Below are positions 63,107-64,000 of a DNA stretch of 64,000 nt, piece after piece. The stretch is from Candidatus Pseudogracilibacillus intestinigallinarum (GTDB lineage: Bacteria; Bacillota; Bacilli; Bacillales; Amphibacillaceae). Each line of letters begins with the position of its first letter. The first letter of the stretch is position 1. The notes beneath the pieces were generated by a model. It was not told where the DNA came from. It did no database searches and saw nothing but the letters and a program-made list of their open reading frames with translations. The position numbers were made by a program, and so were the translations under genes. The stretch covers positions 1 through 64,000 of the forward strand of contig DXHX01000123.1 in assembly GCA_019113205.1 (NCBI GenBank), in the 5' to 3' direction.

Positions 63107-64000
63107 TTAACGAAACAACTTTTTTGCAATGCTTTCTGTTAGCTTACTGCCTGGATAGCGGACTGGAATGTCAAAAGCATTCGTCTGTTTTAAAACGCTT
63201 TTTTTGTGTGAAAATGTGTCAAAACTTGCTTTTCCATGATAGGCACCGATTCCACTTTGACCGACACCACCAAATGGTAAATGAGGGTTTGCTAAATGAT
63301 ACAATGTATCGTTGATGCAACCACCTCCAAATGAAAGAGAAGATAATACTTTTTCTTCTTCTTTTTTATCTGTACCAAAATAATATAAAGCTAGAGGCTT
63401 CTCTTCTGTACGAACTTTTTCAATTACATCATCAATATGGTCATAAGTAAGTATAGGCAAAATTGGTCCGAAAATTTCATCTTTCATCACTGGGTCATCC
63501 CAAGTAACATTATCCATAATGGTTGGAGCAATTCGTAAATCCCCTTGATGAACTTGTCCACCAAAAATTACTTTTTTCGGTTCGATTAATGTACGTAGAC
63601 GATGGAAATGGCTCTCATTTACGATACGGACATAATCATCATTTTTTAATGGATCCTTTTTGTATAATTTCGTGATTTCTTTTTGGAGAAGCAATAAAAA
63701 TTTCTTCTTTACCTTTTTCTGAACATATATATAGTCTGGTGCGACACATGTTTGTCCTGCATTAGTAAATTTCCCCCATGCAATCCGCTTTGCGGCATAA
63801 GGCAAATGAGCATATTTACTAACAATTGTCGGACTTTTTCCACCTAATTCTAATGTGAAAGGTGTTACATGACGGCTTGCTTGTTCCATGACAATTTTTC
63901 CAACATTTGTACTACCTGTAAAAAAGATATAATCAAATCGTTGCTCTAATAAGGATTGACTAATATGTTTATCTCCTTCTACAACTTTGAGAAATGCTGG
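63107..64000 (-). CDS. Aldehyde dehydrogenase, 5' end beyond the window
   Basis: NAD(P)-dependent oxidation of an aldehyde. The frame stays open from 63107 to the window edge, so at least 297 codons are seen and the start lies outside. The text upstream of the internal ATG at 63889 still reads as ALDH (FDYIFFTGSTNVGKIV). Catalytic Glu lies in LELGGKSP and Cys in NAGQTCVAPDY. The C-terminal half, DPVMKDEIFGPILPI and LPFGGVGQSGIGAYHGK, fits the class 3 (YwdH/AldX-like) branch, which favours fatty or aromatic aldehydes. Substrate unknown. Confidence 0.9.
   Translation of the reverse strand, partial: PAFLKVVEGDKHISQSLLEQRFDYIFFTGSTNVGKIVMEQASRHVTPFTLELGGKSPTIVSKYAHLPYAAKRIAWGKFTNAGQTCVAPDYIYVQKKVKKKFLLLLQKEITKLYKKDPLKNDDYVRIVNESHFHRLRTLIEPKKVIFGGQVHQGDLRIAPTIMDNVTWDDPVMKDEIFGPILPILTYDHIDDVIEKVRTEEKPLALYYFGTDKKEEEKVLSSLSFGGGCINDTLYHLANPHLPFGGVGQSGIGAYHGKASFDTFSHKKSVLKQTNAFDIPVRYPGSKLTESIAKKLFR

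Noticed and set aside
1-64000. CRISPR arrays, prophage, transposase genes, rRNA
   Set aside because: None seen; gene order is housekeeping throughout.

Overview
The window is a 64-kb piece of a chromosome from a low-GC, endospore-forming member of the Bacillaceae. Gene order follows the Bacillus subtilis sodA to yqjH segment, and sporulation genes (spoIIIAA-AH, spoIVB, spo0A), the comG operon, a branched-chain keto acid (bkd) operon under a sigma-54-type promoter and many Bacillus-only families are present. I cannot name the species. The OLE RNA locus points to the extremophile-leaning group of Firmicutes that carries this RNA.

Layout. 1-9.4 kb: the 3' half of a tRNA-Phe gene, sodA, a class B PBP (pbpA), two minus-strand membrane proteins, rpmG, the 5-formyl-THF cyclo-ligase gene, a short rhomboid protease gene (gluP), yqgQ and a lipoteichoic acid synthase-like gene. 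9.4-17.7 kb: small yqgW, the MBL hydrolase yqgX, the seven-gene comG competence pseudopilus operon, yqgY, and minus-strand yqhG, yqhH and yqhL. 18-27 kb: a B12-dependent ribonucleotide reductase (nrdJ) behind a tandem NrdR-box pair, a divergent EamA/LysR pair, mntR, yqhP, yqhQ, yqhR, pepQ-like yqhT and efp. 27-32 kb: the complete spoIIIA operon behind a sigma-E-type promoter. 32.5-44 kb: accBC, nusB, folD, xseAB, ispA, then a roughly 600-nt noncoding region that I read as OLE RNA, its membrane partner gene oapA, then tlyA, argR, recN and spoIVB. 44-56 kb: spo0A with a sigma-H promoter and overlapping 0A box, a 220-bp inverted-repeat element, aspartokinase, yqzF, bkdR and the bkd operon (bcd, buk, lpdV, bkdAA, bkdAB, bkdB, without ptb). 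56-64 kb: brxB, yqjA, a Prli42-like small gene, methylmalonyl-CoA epimerase plus carboxyltransferase, an M20 peptidase, DNA polymerase IV and a partial aldehyde dehydrogenase gene.

The most striking item is the OLE RNA-oapA pair at 38330-39595. It sits exactly where B. subtilis has dxs, and it is translationally coupled to tlyA by an ATGA overlap. Other points of note are a 220-bp structured inverted-repeat element between spo0A and aspartokinase, two genes (comGA and spoIIIAG) in which ATA occupies the position expected for the start codon, a bkd operon with butyrate kinase but no phosphotransbutyrylase, and well-formed binding sites for NrdR, sigma-54, sigma-E, sigma-H and Spo0A.

How the genes work together: sporulation runs from spo0A (master regulator) to spoIIIA (the mother cell-forespore channel) and spoIVB (the signalling protease that activates sigma-K). 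The bkd genes turn branched amino acids into acyl-CoA starters, accBC feeds fatty acid synthesis, and mce/yqjD handle methylmalonyl/propionyl-CoA. The OLE-oapA cluster lies inside a one-carbon, isoprenoid and DNA-repair gene string. All functions are assigned from sequence pattern and synteny recalled from known families; no searches were run.
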